Below the pieces are notes generated by a model. It saw nothing but the letters and a program-made list of their open reading frames with translations, was not told the DNA's origin and made no database searches. The translations under genes and the position numbers were made by a program. DNA of 64,000 bases from Morinoia aosen (taxonomy: Eukaryota > Arthropoda > Malacostraca > Amphipoda > Talitridae), in assembly GCA_030386875.1 (NCBI GenBank), contig CM059573.1, forward strand, positions 26,701,891 to 26,765,890, given 5' to 3'. Shown here in pieces: positions 10,890 to 20,992 of this stretch; position 1 is the stretch's first letter; each line of letters starts with the position of its first letter.

Positions 10890-10988
10890 TCATGGTTTGC
10901 ATGCAGAGCGGTTTTCCCCGGTCATTTGCCTGATCATTGTGTTTTTTTGAGGTCGTGCCCGCGACAGCGAGACATTAGAAGATTTCAG
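10890..10988 (+). CDS. Candidate internal exon, 33 codons
   Basis: A strong polypyrimidine acceptor (TTTCTTTCTTTCAG) precedes 10,890, and a donor (CAG then GTAAAT) follows 10,988. The 99-bp segment is open in one frame only (SWFACRAVFPGHLPDHCVFL and onward), in phase 0 at both sides, and is more GC-rich than its flanks. I do not recognise the protein. It could be a host exon or a chance pairing of splice-like sites, and no adjoining exon could be tied to it. Confidence 0.25.
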
Positions 10989-12400
10989 GTAAATAAAAAG
11001 GTAGTGGGTGATCGTTATGGGCTAGCTAGCGATGAGGACGAAGAGCAAGATCAAATATAAATTTTTTTTAAATGAGCCCGCACGCCAGCACCAGAGCCGC
11101 GGCTATGCCTCCCATATCTCGAGGCCTGGCCATAAAACTCGCGATGCCGTTGTCGGAGATTCAGCGCCGTTAATGATGAATCGAAGGGACAAAGTTAAGT
11201 TAACTCGTATATATCGTTGATTTCTTACAGAATAGGCTAACAAAGCTTTAAAAATATATATTATATTTTTCAGTATTGCTTTATATTACTGAAATATATT
11301 CAGTAATGCTTTTACTGCCAAATTAGTGCGTAAAAATTCAGTTTCCTGTGATGATTGCTGATACGACATGAAATATAATAGGAGTGATGTCGAGCTTACT
11401 TGAGATCGGTATTTAGCCTGCGCCAGCAGCTTCAACAAATTAAACTAAGTAAATATTGTACTCACGCATTTTCTGGTAATATCAATAGCTTAGGGTCGGT
11501 CCTCATTCCATCACTAGAGCACATGAGTTTCATGATGTAAGGCTTCTTATCACCATTTTCTGCCTCACGTTGATCCTATATAACACGAGGATGCCCAAAA
11601 CAGTCATTTATATATAACAAAAATTAGGCACTGATCAGCAAGCCAACAAGAAAATACACTATAGGACACATACACATGCCTAGGCAAAGGGCCCGATCTT
11701 TCAAGCGTTGTCTCGCTCCTATATTTATTTCAATTCCCTTCTATAATAGTCATTTAAATCCTTACGTACGCCATAAATGGACGCTCATAAAGTACACCAT
11801 AAATAGGCTCGGTTAACGCCAGCTTGTATAAGCATTAGGTTATAAGCAAAAGAGATGTATCCAATGGATTGTTCGCGATAAGCATTTGTATGATTAGTTC
11901 CGTGAAATTTCCATCACAGCTTTTATGATGCGTGTGAGTGATAGAAAATTACACATGTGGTGAGTAAAGATGTGTAAAGATATATTTTGTACTCATTGTA
12001 CCTGTTAATTTCGCACTTTCTGATTTATGCGCCCGGCCAGCCCTGTTCTCTGGAAATAGGCAAAAGAATGGAGCAAATTCAATTTCATCCATCCGATCAA
12101 TCACATATGACGCGAAATCTCTGACTAGTGTGACGTCCCGATTTCTATAAACGAGCCTGGAAACGTAGGAGACATTGCTTTTATTCTCGTAAACTGCTTG
12201 CATGTCGGGTTGTGAATAAGAACATTAAAAATACACAAATCTATTGCGTAATGCAAAAAAATGTCCAGCGTAATGCAACAAAATCTCCGGTATTCCGTCA
12301 CTGGCTTGGATCTGAAAATTTAAACGTTCGAAACTGTATTAAGTGTTCAAACAAATGGTGGACAGTGGGTAATAGATGAGGCAAAATGGAGCCTGTTTTA
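10989..12400. other. No gene recognised
   Basis: The region contains a short GC-richer patch (11,070-11,170) and otherwise AT-rich sequence. The minus-strand open frame at 11,949-12,203 has no family resemblance or splice context. Confidence 0.4.
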
Positions 12401-12404
12401 AAGT

Positions 12405-12960
12405 CTCGTATCTCTAGCTTATGAATTTCTTCTGAGTCTTTCTTGCGACATGAGACCGCACATCATCATGGAACAGAATTCTGCCACATGGATTCACTAA
12501 AGCAGGTCTTATTTTTTTGCGAGCGAACATGCATTTCAATGAATTTATGGCAGTAAGTTTTTGCTTTAATGTTCTGATTGGCTTCGAGAAAGCTGTAGTG
12601 GACAACACCAGTCGCAGATCACCCGTCACCACAATATTTTGGAGGTACAACTTTGGGAAGTATTTAGGGACTCTTCAAGATGTAGTTACTGACCCGATAA
12701 GATATAATGGTCATATAAAAACCCTCTTTCGTAGCAAGTAATCATTTGATCAAGAGAAGAATCAATTGCATTGCATTGAAAGAATACCGAACACACTTCA
12801 AAACGCTGAACTTTTCGATCTTCACTGAGCTCTTGTAATACCCTCTGTCGTGTTTTTTCACCTTATCACTCATCTGTAAATGGCAAGACACAAAAATCCT
12901 GCGAGATATTTCTGGCACTTTGACATGAATTTTGCTCAAAAACTTTTTTATCATCAAAAT
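12405..12960 (-). pseudogene. mariner transposase relic (SETMAR/irritans-like)
   Basis: On the minus strand one frame gives GVVHYSFLEANQNIKAKTYC and another gives ARKKIRPALVNPCGRILFHD followed by DVRSHVARKTQKKF. These match the mariner block in which HYSFLNPGETITSEKYA is followed by RPALVNRKGPILLHDNARPHVA, including the second catalytic Asp region (FHDD here, HDN normally). Upstream decayed text (LLATKEGFYMTIISY) fits the TCDEKWILYDN segment with the first catalytic Asp. Multiple frameshifts and stops are present, no terminal repeats were found, and the C-terminal third is missing. It is an old dead copy. Confidence 0.6.
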
Positions 12961-13439
12961 TGCGTGACCGCCGTCTGCCTACTTCATGAACCACGCATCA
13001 AGGTTCTCATGACCCCTACGAAAATTTTGAAACCCTATCCTCGTTCACTCTCCTGTCACTTGTGGCTCCTCTTCCCTGCGCTCTGTTGATATCAGCAGCT
13101 GTGTAGGAAGCATTGTGCCCTAGCTTCAACTCGAGAGAGCAACACAATTTCATGATTTAAGGCTTCTGAGCTGCAGAAATGTTTTCAGCCTGAAAAAGTT
13201 GAAAATTATTACTCAGCACACATTTTAATTTATGTCCAAATTCCTCTGAATTATACTGACAGCACTTTGCTGAAATGACATTTCCAAACACTAGCACTTA
13301 ATTGGAACTTCAGTTATTATTTTTCAGACAAGTTAATACACAGAGACATTGCTACAATTAGTTTTTTCTGAGATTAAATAAACAGTCTCTAGACCATTTT
13401 ATTATTAAGAACAATAAACACGTACAATTCACCGGATGT

Positions 13440-14467
13440 ATGATATAAATAGTGCCACTCAAAAATATTGGATATACCTAATTGTTTGTCATTTCTTTAT
13501 TCTGCTTGAAAGTTTTTTGTAGAAATTCAAGTCGCAATATATTCAACTGCATGTGGAAGGAAAATTAGAAAATTAATGCTGAAAGTTGTAGAAATCAAAC
13601 TCTGAAATAACACCATGCCAAAGAATTGGATATACAGTTTCTGTTCAATGTCTGACTATTCTGAACCAAAGAAAATTATGGAAAGCTATCATGGCGGATA
13701 AATGTAAAAGTACAGAAAGATCCTTTCAGTACTCAGATTTAAACATACCCCCCCCCCCCCCCCCAAAGAAAAGCTGGGATTGATATAGGGAAGGACACCA
13801 TGAGCTGCGCACTCAATCACACTGACCTTAAACTTCAAACCACGAGAGGAATTTTCATCGCAGAAGCTGGGACTTGTAACCGCCCCTTTGAAGCTTGATA
13901 AACTTATGGGGACATAAGCAAGAAATTAAGGAAATAGCTATATCCGGCACCAAAATTGATATCTTTGAAAGGAAAACTTCAATATAATTTAGATTAAAAA
14001 ATTAACAGCCCTTAACACTCACAGCACCATAACCACAGCGATGTTTGGAGGTGGCTCCATCACGTTATGGAAATTATTTTCATTGTCAGGCGATAGTGAA
14101 TTAGAAATGATGAGAGAAAAGATGAACGGTTGAGCATATCCTGAAATTCTCTCAAAAATCGGAGAACTGCAAGAACATGATGGTATGAGTGAAATTTTGA
14201 GTTTCAAGATGAGAAGGATCTAGAACACCCAGCCAAATTGTTTGAAGAAGTGAGTCGACCGATTAGAACCCAGTTGAAATTTGGGAAAGTTTTAGAGGCA
14301 AAAGTTCAGAATAGGAACAGTCAAAATTTTAATGAACTGAACAGTTCTTCTAGAAAGAATGGGAGGCTAAATCCCTGCAGATCTTGGTAACAACCTTGGG
14401 CCCAACTATGGAGAGCGGCAAGAAGCAGATAAACAAAATGAAGGCTTGGCAACATAATATTAATTGA
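13440..14467 (+). pseudogene. Tc1-like element relic
   Basis: The left boundary carries GTGCCACTCAAAAATATTGG, which resembles Tc1-type termini. At 14,041 the frame reads MFGGGSIMLW, the Tc1 hallmark HGGGSIMLWG. Further on, FQDEKDLEHPAKLFEEVS resembles the FQQDNDPKHTAK block with the second catalytic Asp, here mutated. RKNGRLNPCRSW and the tail MESGKKQINKMKAWQHNIN with a stop at 14,465 fit the C-terminal end. Frames change repeatedly and a poly-C run interrupts at about 13,749. No clear right inverted repeat was seen. It is strongly decayed. Confidence 0.5.
13749..13764. repeat. Poly-C tract
   Basis: An uninterrupted run of about 16 cytosines lies in AT-rich DNA inside the Tc1-like relic. A similar run occurs at about 29,250-29,270. 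Such runs are prone to length error and slippage. Confidence 0.8.
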
Positions 14468-15058
14468 ATGCATTAAAATGTTATTTAGCAATTTTTGAAT
14501 TTTAATTTATACATTTTTTCTGCAGCTGATTTTTAATTGCTTTTCATTCCCGGTTAAATTTATTGCACTAAATAATATTAAGTAAATTACAACTATAAAT
14601 TTTACCTCATTATAAAGATATGACATAAATGTGATTTATTGTGATTTTTACCTTTGCGTGTAACTGTAAAAAATAACGTAAATACACACATCAGGCTAGT
14701 TTTTATTAGAATTGTATTAACCATTGTTTTCTAAGACCGTGTTCAAAGAAGTCTCAAAATACAAGAACCTAGACGAAACACTCAGCAAATTCGATCTTCT
14801 AAATGAAATTCTCGTTTTATTGTGAGAACCAACCTCTCCTTTTCTAATAAGCATCATTTTTTGCCCAGTTTGCCGCTGTGCAAGACCATTCTTCACTACT
14901 TGTGGCATCAGGCGGAAGAAATTATATGTTGTACAGCTCGGTCCTTTAGTGAATTAGAAAAAAACTGATGCGGAGTGCATAATTGCAAATTTCTTCATTG
15001 AGTTTTTTGCTAATGTTATTGAAAATTCATTACATTCATGCGCCTATCCTGTGGTGTT
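14468..15058. other. No gene recognised
   Basis: AT-rich spacer between the Tc1-like relic and the first Harbinger element. The minus-strand frame at 14,717-14,908 is not supported. Confidence 0.4.
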
Positions 15059-15268
15059 TAAAGCCGCGTACTCACTTGTAGACATGTTGCGCGATGTGTC
15101 TATAGACCTGGTCTATAGACATATCTATTGACCGTCTATCGACATGTCTATAGACCGTCCATAGACATGTCTATCGACCGTCTATAGACCGTCTATAGAC
15201 ACAGGTTTTGCCTCGCCTTGCGTCCACATTATGATTTGAATTTCTCGTTTAGTCTCAGGCGGTACGTC

Positions 15269-15605
15269 ATGGAGGACATTGCTTTGTGCGGAGTAAGTTC
15301 CTGCTTAGCGCTAATTGCTAGTGAAAGAACGAGAACACGTAAGCCTTGGTGGAGTCGCGAAGTGTTTGCAGAAAGACTTAGTTTCGGAATTTCATTATTA
15401 AATAAATTAAGACTAGAAGACGCCATGGGTTTTCGAAATTTCACACGCCTAACCATACTGATTTCGAAGATTTGCTGCTGATGGTTGAAGGACTGATAAC
15501 CAAAAAGAATACAAAATTTAGAGAATCTATCACAGCTTCTCTACGACTAGCAGTCACACTGCGTTTCTTAGAAAGTGGAGAGCCTCATGTATACCTTGAG
15601 CAGGC
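15269..15605 (+). pseudogene. Harbinger transposase N-terminal relic
   Basis: The ATG at 15,269 opens MEDIALCGVSSCLALIASE, then KPWWSREVFAERLSFGISLL and KLRLEDAMGFRNFTRLT. A frameshift near 15,462 leads to DFEDLLLMVEGLITKKNTKF and RLAVTLRFLESGEPH. This is the standard N-terminal helical region of arthropod HARBI1/ALP1-like transposases (WWVR, ELR, FRNFLRM, LL, IT+KDT, LRFLATG). The catalytic DDE domain that should follow is absent. An in-frame stop follows QAIP. It is the only trace of transposase in element 1, which must depend on another copy for mobility. Confidence 0.75.
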
Positions 15606-16264
15606 AATACCTTGAGCCTCTAAGCAGGCAATACCGCGGATGGTACCAGAGGTTTACGAAGTAATTATTTCATCATTAAAACATGTAAAGATATATATGA
15701 AACACGAATTTACATTAAACGAAAGTATTTATTTAAGTTTTGGACCTCCTTTCTAATACGCTCCGCACTCGTGCATAGGGGGGAATATTTTACAGAAAAA
15801 AAGCCTATGGCCCACGATAACTCACGTATCTTATTAAAATTATATTTGTCAGGGCTTAAAATAGATGCCTCTAACTCAAATGCTCAAATGATTTAACGGT
15901 AACGTACCGTTGGGTATTAAAAGTACAAAAGATTTCACTGTCTATACCTGTTAATTTTTCAAAGAAAAGCTGCGAGTTATATTGACATGTACTGCTTCCT
16001 TGTTCATATTATTCCAGTACAATAGTAAATCTTGCGCAAGAAAGCAAGCAAGATAGCGTTCGACCACAAAAAATGGAGCTAATTATACTCTTAGTACGTA
16101 GTAATAAAATCAAAAAAGAAGAAAATCCGAATGGATGAATCTTACATCAATATTGTTCTATTATGAACTAAGGTCCTCTACTTTCTCATCAAAATATGCT
16201 ACTAACGACTTTTCTAACATCGCCTTTCATGAACAAACTCACAAGTTTCAGTCATTATTGTTCT

Positions 16265-16445
16265 AATTACAAATTGGTACAGGTGTTCGTGCACTGCAGA
16301 AATTCTTGCATGTCGTTTATACCTTCAACCCTTGACTCTGATTGCTGCTGAAATGGAACAGGTGATGTATTTGTATTTGCAGAATAACCGTCATGCGAAT
16401 CGTCAGACAATGGGGAATGTGATGGGTTGGAGGTGGAAGATGTAT
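16265..16445 (-). pseudogene. Probable C-terminal part of the MADF partner gene
   Basis: The minus strand reads SPLSDDSHDGYSANTNTS, then a Gln/Ser-rich stretch and GINDMQEFLQ before a stop. Ser/Pro/Asp-rich linkers of this type sit between the MADF domain and the tail in Harbinger partner proteins. The location inside the element and the orientation opposite to the transposase fit the two-gene layout. No MADF domain is visible here, so the call rests on composition and context. Confidence 0.35.
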
Positions 16446-16915
16446 GGGGTCACATTTTACGAGAAAAGTAAAAAAATAGCCACTTAAAAATATATAGATA
16501 TTTGTTAAATAAAACCTCACAATACTAATTAACTTGAAACATTGACAATATTGTGTCACCAACCGATAGTCATACGATATAGGTAAAAAATTACCAAGTA
16601 TATTTTCTCATGGTTAATGCGATAAAATGTTGTCAATTTTGTGTAAATTGCCCATGAAATGACCAATCCGGCAGCCCTGTGCGTATCGTCTATCGTTGCA
16701 AATGTCGTATATACTAGCAAAACGTGGCGCAACATGTCTACCGTTGCACGCTGTCTCCCATACCGATCGGGAGACCATAGACCTGAGACTTTTGGTCGCG
16801 CAACCGACTCGCAGATGACGGTTGGTCTATAGACGCGTCTACGTAGACTGCGGTAGACAGGTCTCAGACACCAAAATCGCGCAACATGTCTACAAGTGAG
16901 TACGCGGTTTTTTAA

Positions 16916-17895
16916 GGCCTGTCCAATACACTGTGCCGAGCAAACGTTCCGAGTTATTCGTCACCATGCAGAGCGAGGATTGTCACGTGAACTATAAATG
17001 CTATCATCTTCAAGTATTTACAACCATAGCTGACCCATATAAGCACAGGCGCTCTCAGTATCCGGAAACACTTCACAACTTTATCATTCTTTTACTCGCT
17101 TTCGAGAATCACCCAACCGAGGTGCCATAATTCCAATGTTTTTTTACATGCTTAAGGTTTGATAAGTGAAATGAGCCCGTGAGGGGCATGTTAGAGGGGG
17201 GAAAAAAGAAACCTTTTAAGCAATTTTTCACATGTTCTCGACCGTGAGGTGAATGATTGATTCCTATCACGGATGTGAGGCAGTCAATCGTTAAACACCA
17301 TAACTTATCTCTCAAAAATGACAAAAAACTTGTCTTGATGGTTAGTGATTAAGTCAATAGGGATTCCCAGTTAATAGTGATTCAAATGCCACTACACCAG
17401 GACCAGACAGGAAAGTCAAGTCCCAAAACACAAAATCGATTGCACTGTTAAACTATTTATACGAAATCTGTAAATGATATGTATCTACAAAATCCAATCG
17501 TAAATATTTTCAAAAATTAAGTGGTACGCTAATTAAACGACGAAAAACCACTGCTTACTAGAATTCACGATAAAAAACTGAAATCGTTCACGCATGGTGC
17601 AGGTAAAATCATTCAGATTTGAATGTACAAAATTTACCACGATAAAAATTTCCATATCCCACATGTACAGTAATATTAAATTTTTACTCAACCCCAAAAG
17701 ATAAAAACATTCCACAAATGACCCCGCACGATTTAAATGTTCTCTTTCACAATGAAATCCAAGAAGTGAGATTAAATTATCAATTAACAGCGTAGTCAAC
17801 GACATTCGTTACGATATTATACTCATTAGCAACCTTAAACTCAAAAACAGCGGTCAAGACATTCAATTGCTGCACAGTTTACTGAAATTACAGAG
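16916..17895. other. No gene recognised
   Basis: AT-rich sequence between two Harbinger elements. The frames at 16,933-17,130 (plus), 17,109-17,324 (minus) and 17,533-17,805 (minus) have no known domains. Confidence 0.4.
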
Positions 17896-18130
17896 TAAAG
17901 GTGGGTGTACACCTTAATGCAAACTTGATAAGCTTACTTGCGCAAGTATTTTGCACAAGCAAACTTGAGGGTATTTAGGACAAGACTTGCGGAAGTATTA
18001 GACTTGCTCAATTCACTTGAGACATGATTGAATTTGAATCCTTTGAACATGTGCAAGTCTCGCTTGTGCAAGTGAAACGTAGCGTGTGAACCATAGCCTT
18101 CCTAAAGAGAAGATGCCTTGTGGCTTCAAA

Positions 18131-20310
18131 ATGGCGAATCAGGAATTGCTCGAAGATTTCAATCGGGAATACGAGAATAATCCATGTCTTTAAAGGCAAG
18201 CTAAACCGTCAGATTATCATCATAAACAGGAAAAAGATGCTGCATATAGTTGATTAATAAACAAGTTTAAAATTGTTGATAAGAATGGGAATAAAGATGC
18301 AGTTGTAAAGAAAATCAATTGCTATAGGACTAATTACCGAAAGGAAAAGAAGAAAGTTACCCAGTCACATCAATCCAGCGCTGAAACTGTCGAAATTTAC
18401 GAGCCCGCACTGTGGTATTACCCCATATTTCACTTCTTAGATGACCAGGAAACGCTCAGAAGTTTGTCATCCAAATTTGAGAACTCACAGGCAAGTATAC
18501 CTCTATTTTAAGTTGGTATCGCGAGTTAAGTAACTGTTGCCGGACACAGTGCAATATTTAGTGGTTATCATTGTTGTAGATATTTTACCGATTGCTTTTC
18601 TTCAGTAAAACATTTGGAATGAACAACTGTTAAACTGTATGATTGAAAAACTATAAATTTCTCGAGAGAACGGTTGTTATTTTCGAATATTAAAGACAAA
18701 AACCTGTAGATAGTGGCATAAATACGATAGATTTTTGTGTCTTGCACCGAACATGAAAGAGCCACTCATTATTTAAAAATGGACTAATTTAAAATTCTAC
18801 TTGGCTAATTTTTTGGTTAAGTTTACTACTTTCATTGTTTTACGTTATATATGTGCATTATCACATTGGTTCGTTTTCCAATTGTAATAGCCTGAATAAA
18901 ACACACAGAATTACAATAGGTACATAATAGTTAGTTCACAAAACAATACTTTCAATGTACAAATCTTTGTTACCAAGGCACCTGCCCTTCATGGTGGAAG
19001 TAGTTCACGAATTCTTTTCGGACTAATTTTGCATTCGATGTTATATCGCCCGCAGTATGAGAACTTTGTAAAGGGCCATGTGAGAATTACCTGATGCTAG
19101 TCCAGGACTGACTTGGCCATTATCCAAGTCCTCGGATGCTAGATAATCCGGTAGTGCGTAGGACTCACACACAGTTGACATCAAATAATTATGCAACGCT
19201 ACAGCTGCCTTTACGACTTCATCAATATGGTCTAATTCTAAATTGATGGTGGTGTGAAAAATTCAGAACCGTCCTGTTAAAATTTTAAATAAGTTCTCTA
19301 CTATCCTTCGTGCTCTAGATGATCAGTAATTGAATATCTTTTTCTCTGTACAGTTTAAATTGGTCTGGTTTTATGGCTTAACACGTCAGTTCTCAGTGGG
19401 AAAGCATTGTCTGCAAGGTACACATACGGCCGTTCACGTCTACCGAAAGCCATTTCTTTTTCTTTCGAAATGTTAAGCGAATTACCCTATAGTTTTCTGA
19501 AAAAAATTGTACTCCGCAGAACACCTCCGTCTGAAACTCTGTCATTCGTCCCAAAATCAAATGAACTAAATTTATATTGTGTGTCTATAATGGCAAGGTG
19601 CACCATACTATGTCTTTGATTGTAATTATAAAAAATAAGCTATTTCCAGCAGGGGGAATGATCTCGACATGTTATCCATCCAGGCAGGCAGCCGAGTAAT
19701 CAATAAACTTCAAATAGTGTCATAATTAATTATTCATATGTATTTTCAGGAAGAAAATGAGCAAGAAGTTTAACCTGACTTCCACGACCCTGTTGAGGAC
19801 ACTGGGCCACCTACACCAACAACGGAAAACTCATGAAGTCCAGTCGAAGGAACCCCTGTTACGGAAAATCCGAAAAGAATCCCTGTAACGCCCATTAAAA
19901 GGAGCAATGACAAATGTGACACCGTGTTGGACACCAATGAACAGCATTTCATGAAGCCCAAGCAGAAAGAAGATCGGTACGATGTTTTGAGTAAAACTGT
20001 GGCTATAAAAATTAGGGACATGGCAGATAACAAGCAACGACTACTAGCAGAGAAAACGATCAATGATGCACTTTTTATGGCAGAAACAGGACAGTAGACC
20101 ATGGCCCGTTCCACTCGTAAGTGTCCATCTACACATTCAGCTTCTCCTACTTCCCAACTTTGAAGCATTAGCTCTGATGTCCATAGTAGCGCTGATGTCC
20201 ATTTTCAACATAGAAGACCAACATACTTTCCATTGCGATCTCCCGATGTGGTGAAAGACAATACCTCAACTCATTCGTTAGCATCCTTTGTTTCTACTTT
20301 TAGGAATGAA
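18131..20310 (+). pseudogene. MADF-domain gene of Harbinger 2 (two exons)
   Basis: Exon 1 (18,131-18,490) opens MANQELLEDFNREYENNPCL. It stays in one frame through DKNGNKDAVVKKINCYRTNY, RKEKKKVTQ and YEPALWYYPIFHFLDDQETL, which is a MADF (Myb/SANT-like) domain. Two stops (TAA 18,191, TGA 18,251) interrupt it. It ends in ACAG followed by GCAAGT, a GC-type donor or a mutated GT. Exon 2 starts after TTTTCAG at 19,750. It holds a Pro/Thr-rich linker and the tail KEDRYDVLSKTVAIKIRDMA then AEKTINDALFMAETG, the conserved C-terminal motif of these partner proteins. MADF partners are thought to bind element DNA and recruit transposase. The 1.26-kb intron contains the transposase's second exon on the other strand. 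Confidence 0.8.
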
Positions 20311-20851
20311 TATTGTACATAGCTGAATGTGTGTATTTTTTTACAAATATTAAATCATCATCTCGCGAAAATGGAAAATCAAATTAATGAAATATGTATA
20401 ACGTAATATAAGCTTTCACTTACTTTCAAGTAATCACTTTTTAGAACTTCATAAATAGCTAGGCAGGCTTCAGGAACTATGTAGCTCATAGCCTGGGGAG
20501 AAATTATGGTTGTGCATTTTAGGTCTTCATAACTTATTCCAGTGACGAGAAATCGCAATGTTGCAGTTGGTCTTTCGTGGGAAGATTTGCTGCTCTCATG
20601 ATTATATCCTTCTTTTTAATTAACGGTGTTAACACGGACAAAAGATGCACGTGTATTCCTTCGTTCATTCTAAGATAATTATGCCAATCGCGTGGATGTA
20701 TCTTCAACTCACTTAACCAATTAACATGAGAATATGCTTTGTTTTTCAACCATGCACTCTTCACACCACTAATTATTTTTCTTCTTTTGTGCTTTTCGTT
20801 TATAGATAAGAAAAAACCTGCCAAAGCAAGCGCGCCATCGTCTGAAGTCAT
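18971..20851 (-). pseudogene. Harbinger 2 transposase (HARBI1/ALP1-like), two exons
   Basis: Exon 1 (20,851-20,424) starts MTSDDGALALAGFF and contains AYSHVNWLSELKIHPRDW, NYLRM and KKKDIIMRAA. A one-base-loss frameshift near 20,574 leads to TATLRFLVTGISYEDLKCT and QAMSYIVPEACLAIYEVL, ending at donor GTAAGT (20,418-20,423). Exon 2 (about 19,716-18,971) carries CLDG (19,676-19,687; first catalytic Asp), SDGGVLRS (19,511-19,534), YVYLADNAFPLRTDVL (second Asp), RARRIVENLFKIL (catalytic Glu), LHNYL and the end RKEFVNYFHHEGQVPW with a stop at 18,971. All three DDE residues are visible but sit in different frames. The intron encloses MADF exon 2. Confidence 0.8.
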
Positions 20852-20992
20852 AGTTACAATTTCAACTGGAGGCTTGTGCAAGTACGAGTATACCTGTACC
20901 GTGTGGTGGCAAATGGAAATATTCCTATACTTGCGCAAATACTTGCGCAAGTACGCTTGTCACGTTTGCAGTATGAGGCATACCCGTTTTAA

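Larger units (their letters stand above)
15062..16912. mobile_element. PIF/Harbinger element 1, deletion derivative
   Basis: The inverted termini share a perfect 32-bp block beginning CCGCGTACTCACTTGTAGAC and ending GTTGCGCGAT. TAA flanks each end (15,059-15,061 and 16,913-16,915), the 3-bp target typical of PIF/Harbinger. Subterminal regions are packed with the palindrome GTCTATAGAC: five exact copies plus variants at 15,098-15,200, and GTCTATAGAC plus GTCTACGTAGAC at about 16,825-16,850. The interior keeps a transposase N-terminus and a probable MADF-gene tail but no nuclease domain. At 1,851 bp it is shorter than a full two-gene element. Confidence 0.85.
17899..20989. mobile_element. PIF/Harbinger element 2, near full length, two antiparallel genes
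   Basis: The left end AGGTGGGTGTACACC pairs with the reverse complement of the right end AAACGGGTATGCC. Similarity extends about 55 bp through TGCAAAC and TACTTGCGCAAGTATTT. TAA flanks both ends exactly (17,896-17,898 and 20,990-20,992). It contains a MADF-domain gene on the plus strand and a DDE transposase gene on the minus strand, both with an intron, and their exons alternate along the element. Palindromes of the form ACTTGCGCAAGT crowd both subterminal regions. Stops and frameshifts in both genes show this copy is inactive, but the layout is complete. Confidence 0.9.

Noticed and set aside
19770..20168. 132-codon open frame on the minus strand
   Set aside because: It is antisense to MADF exon 2 of Harbinger 2, whose plus-strand frame has recognisable conserved motifs.
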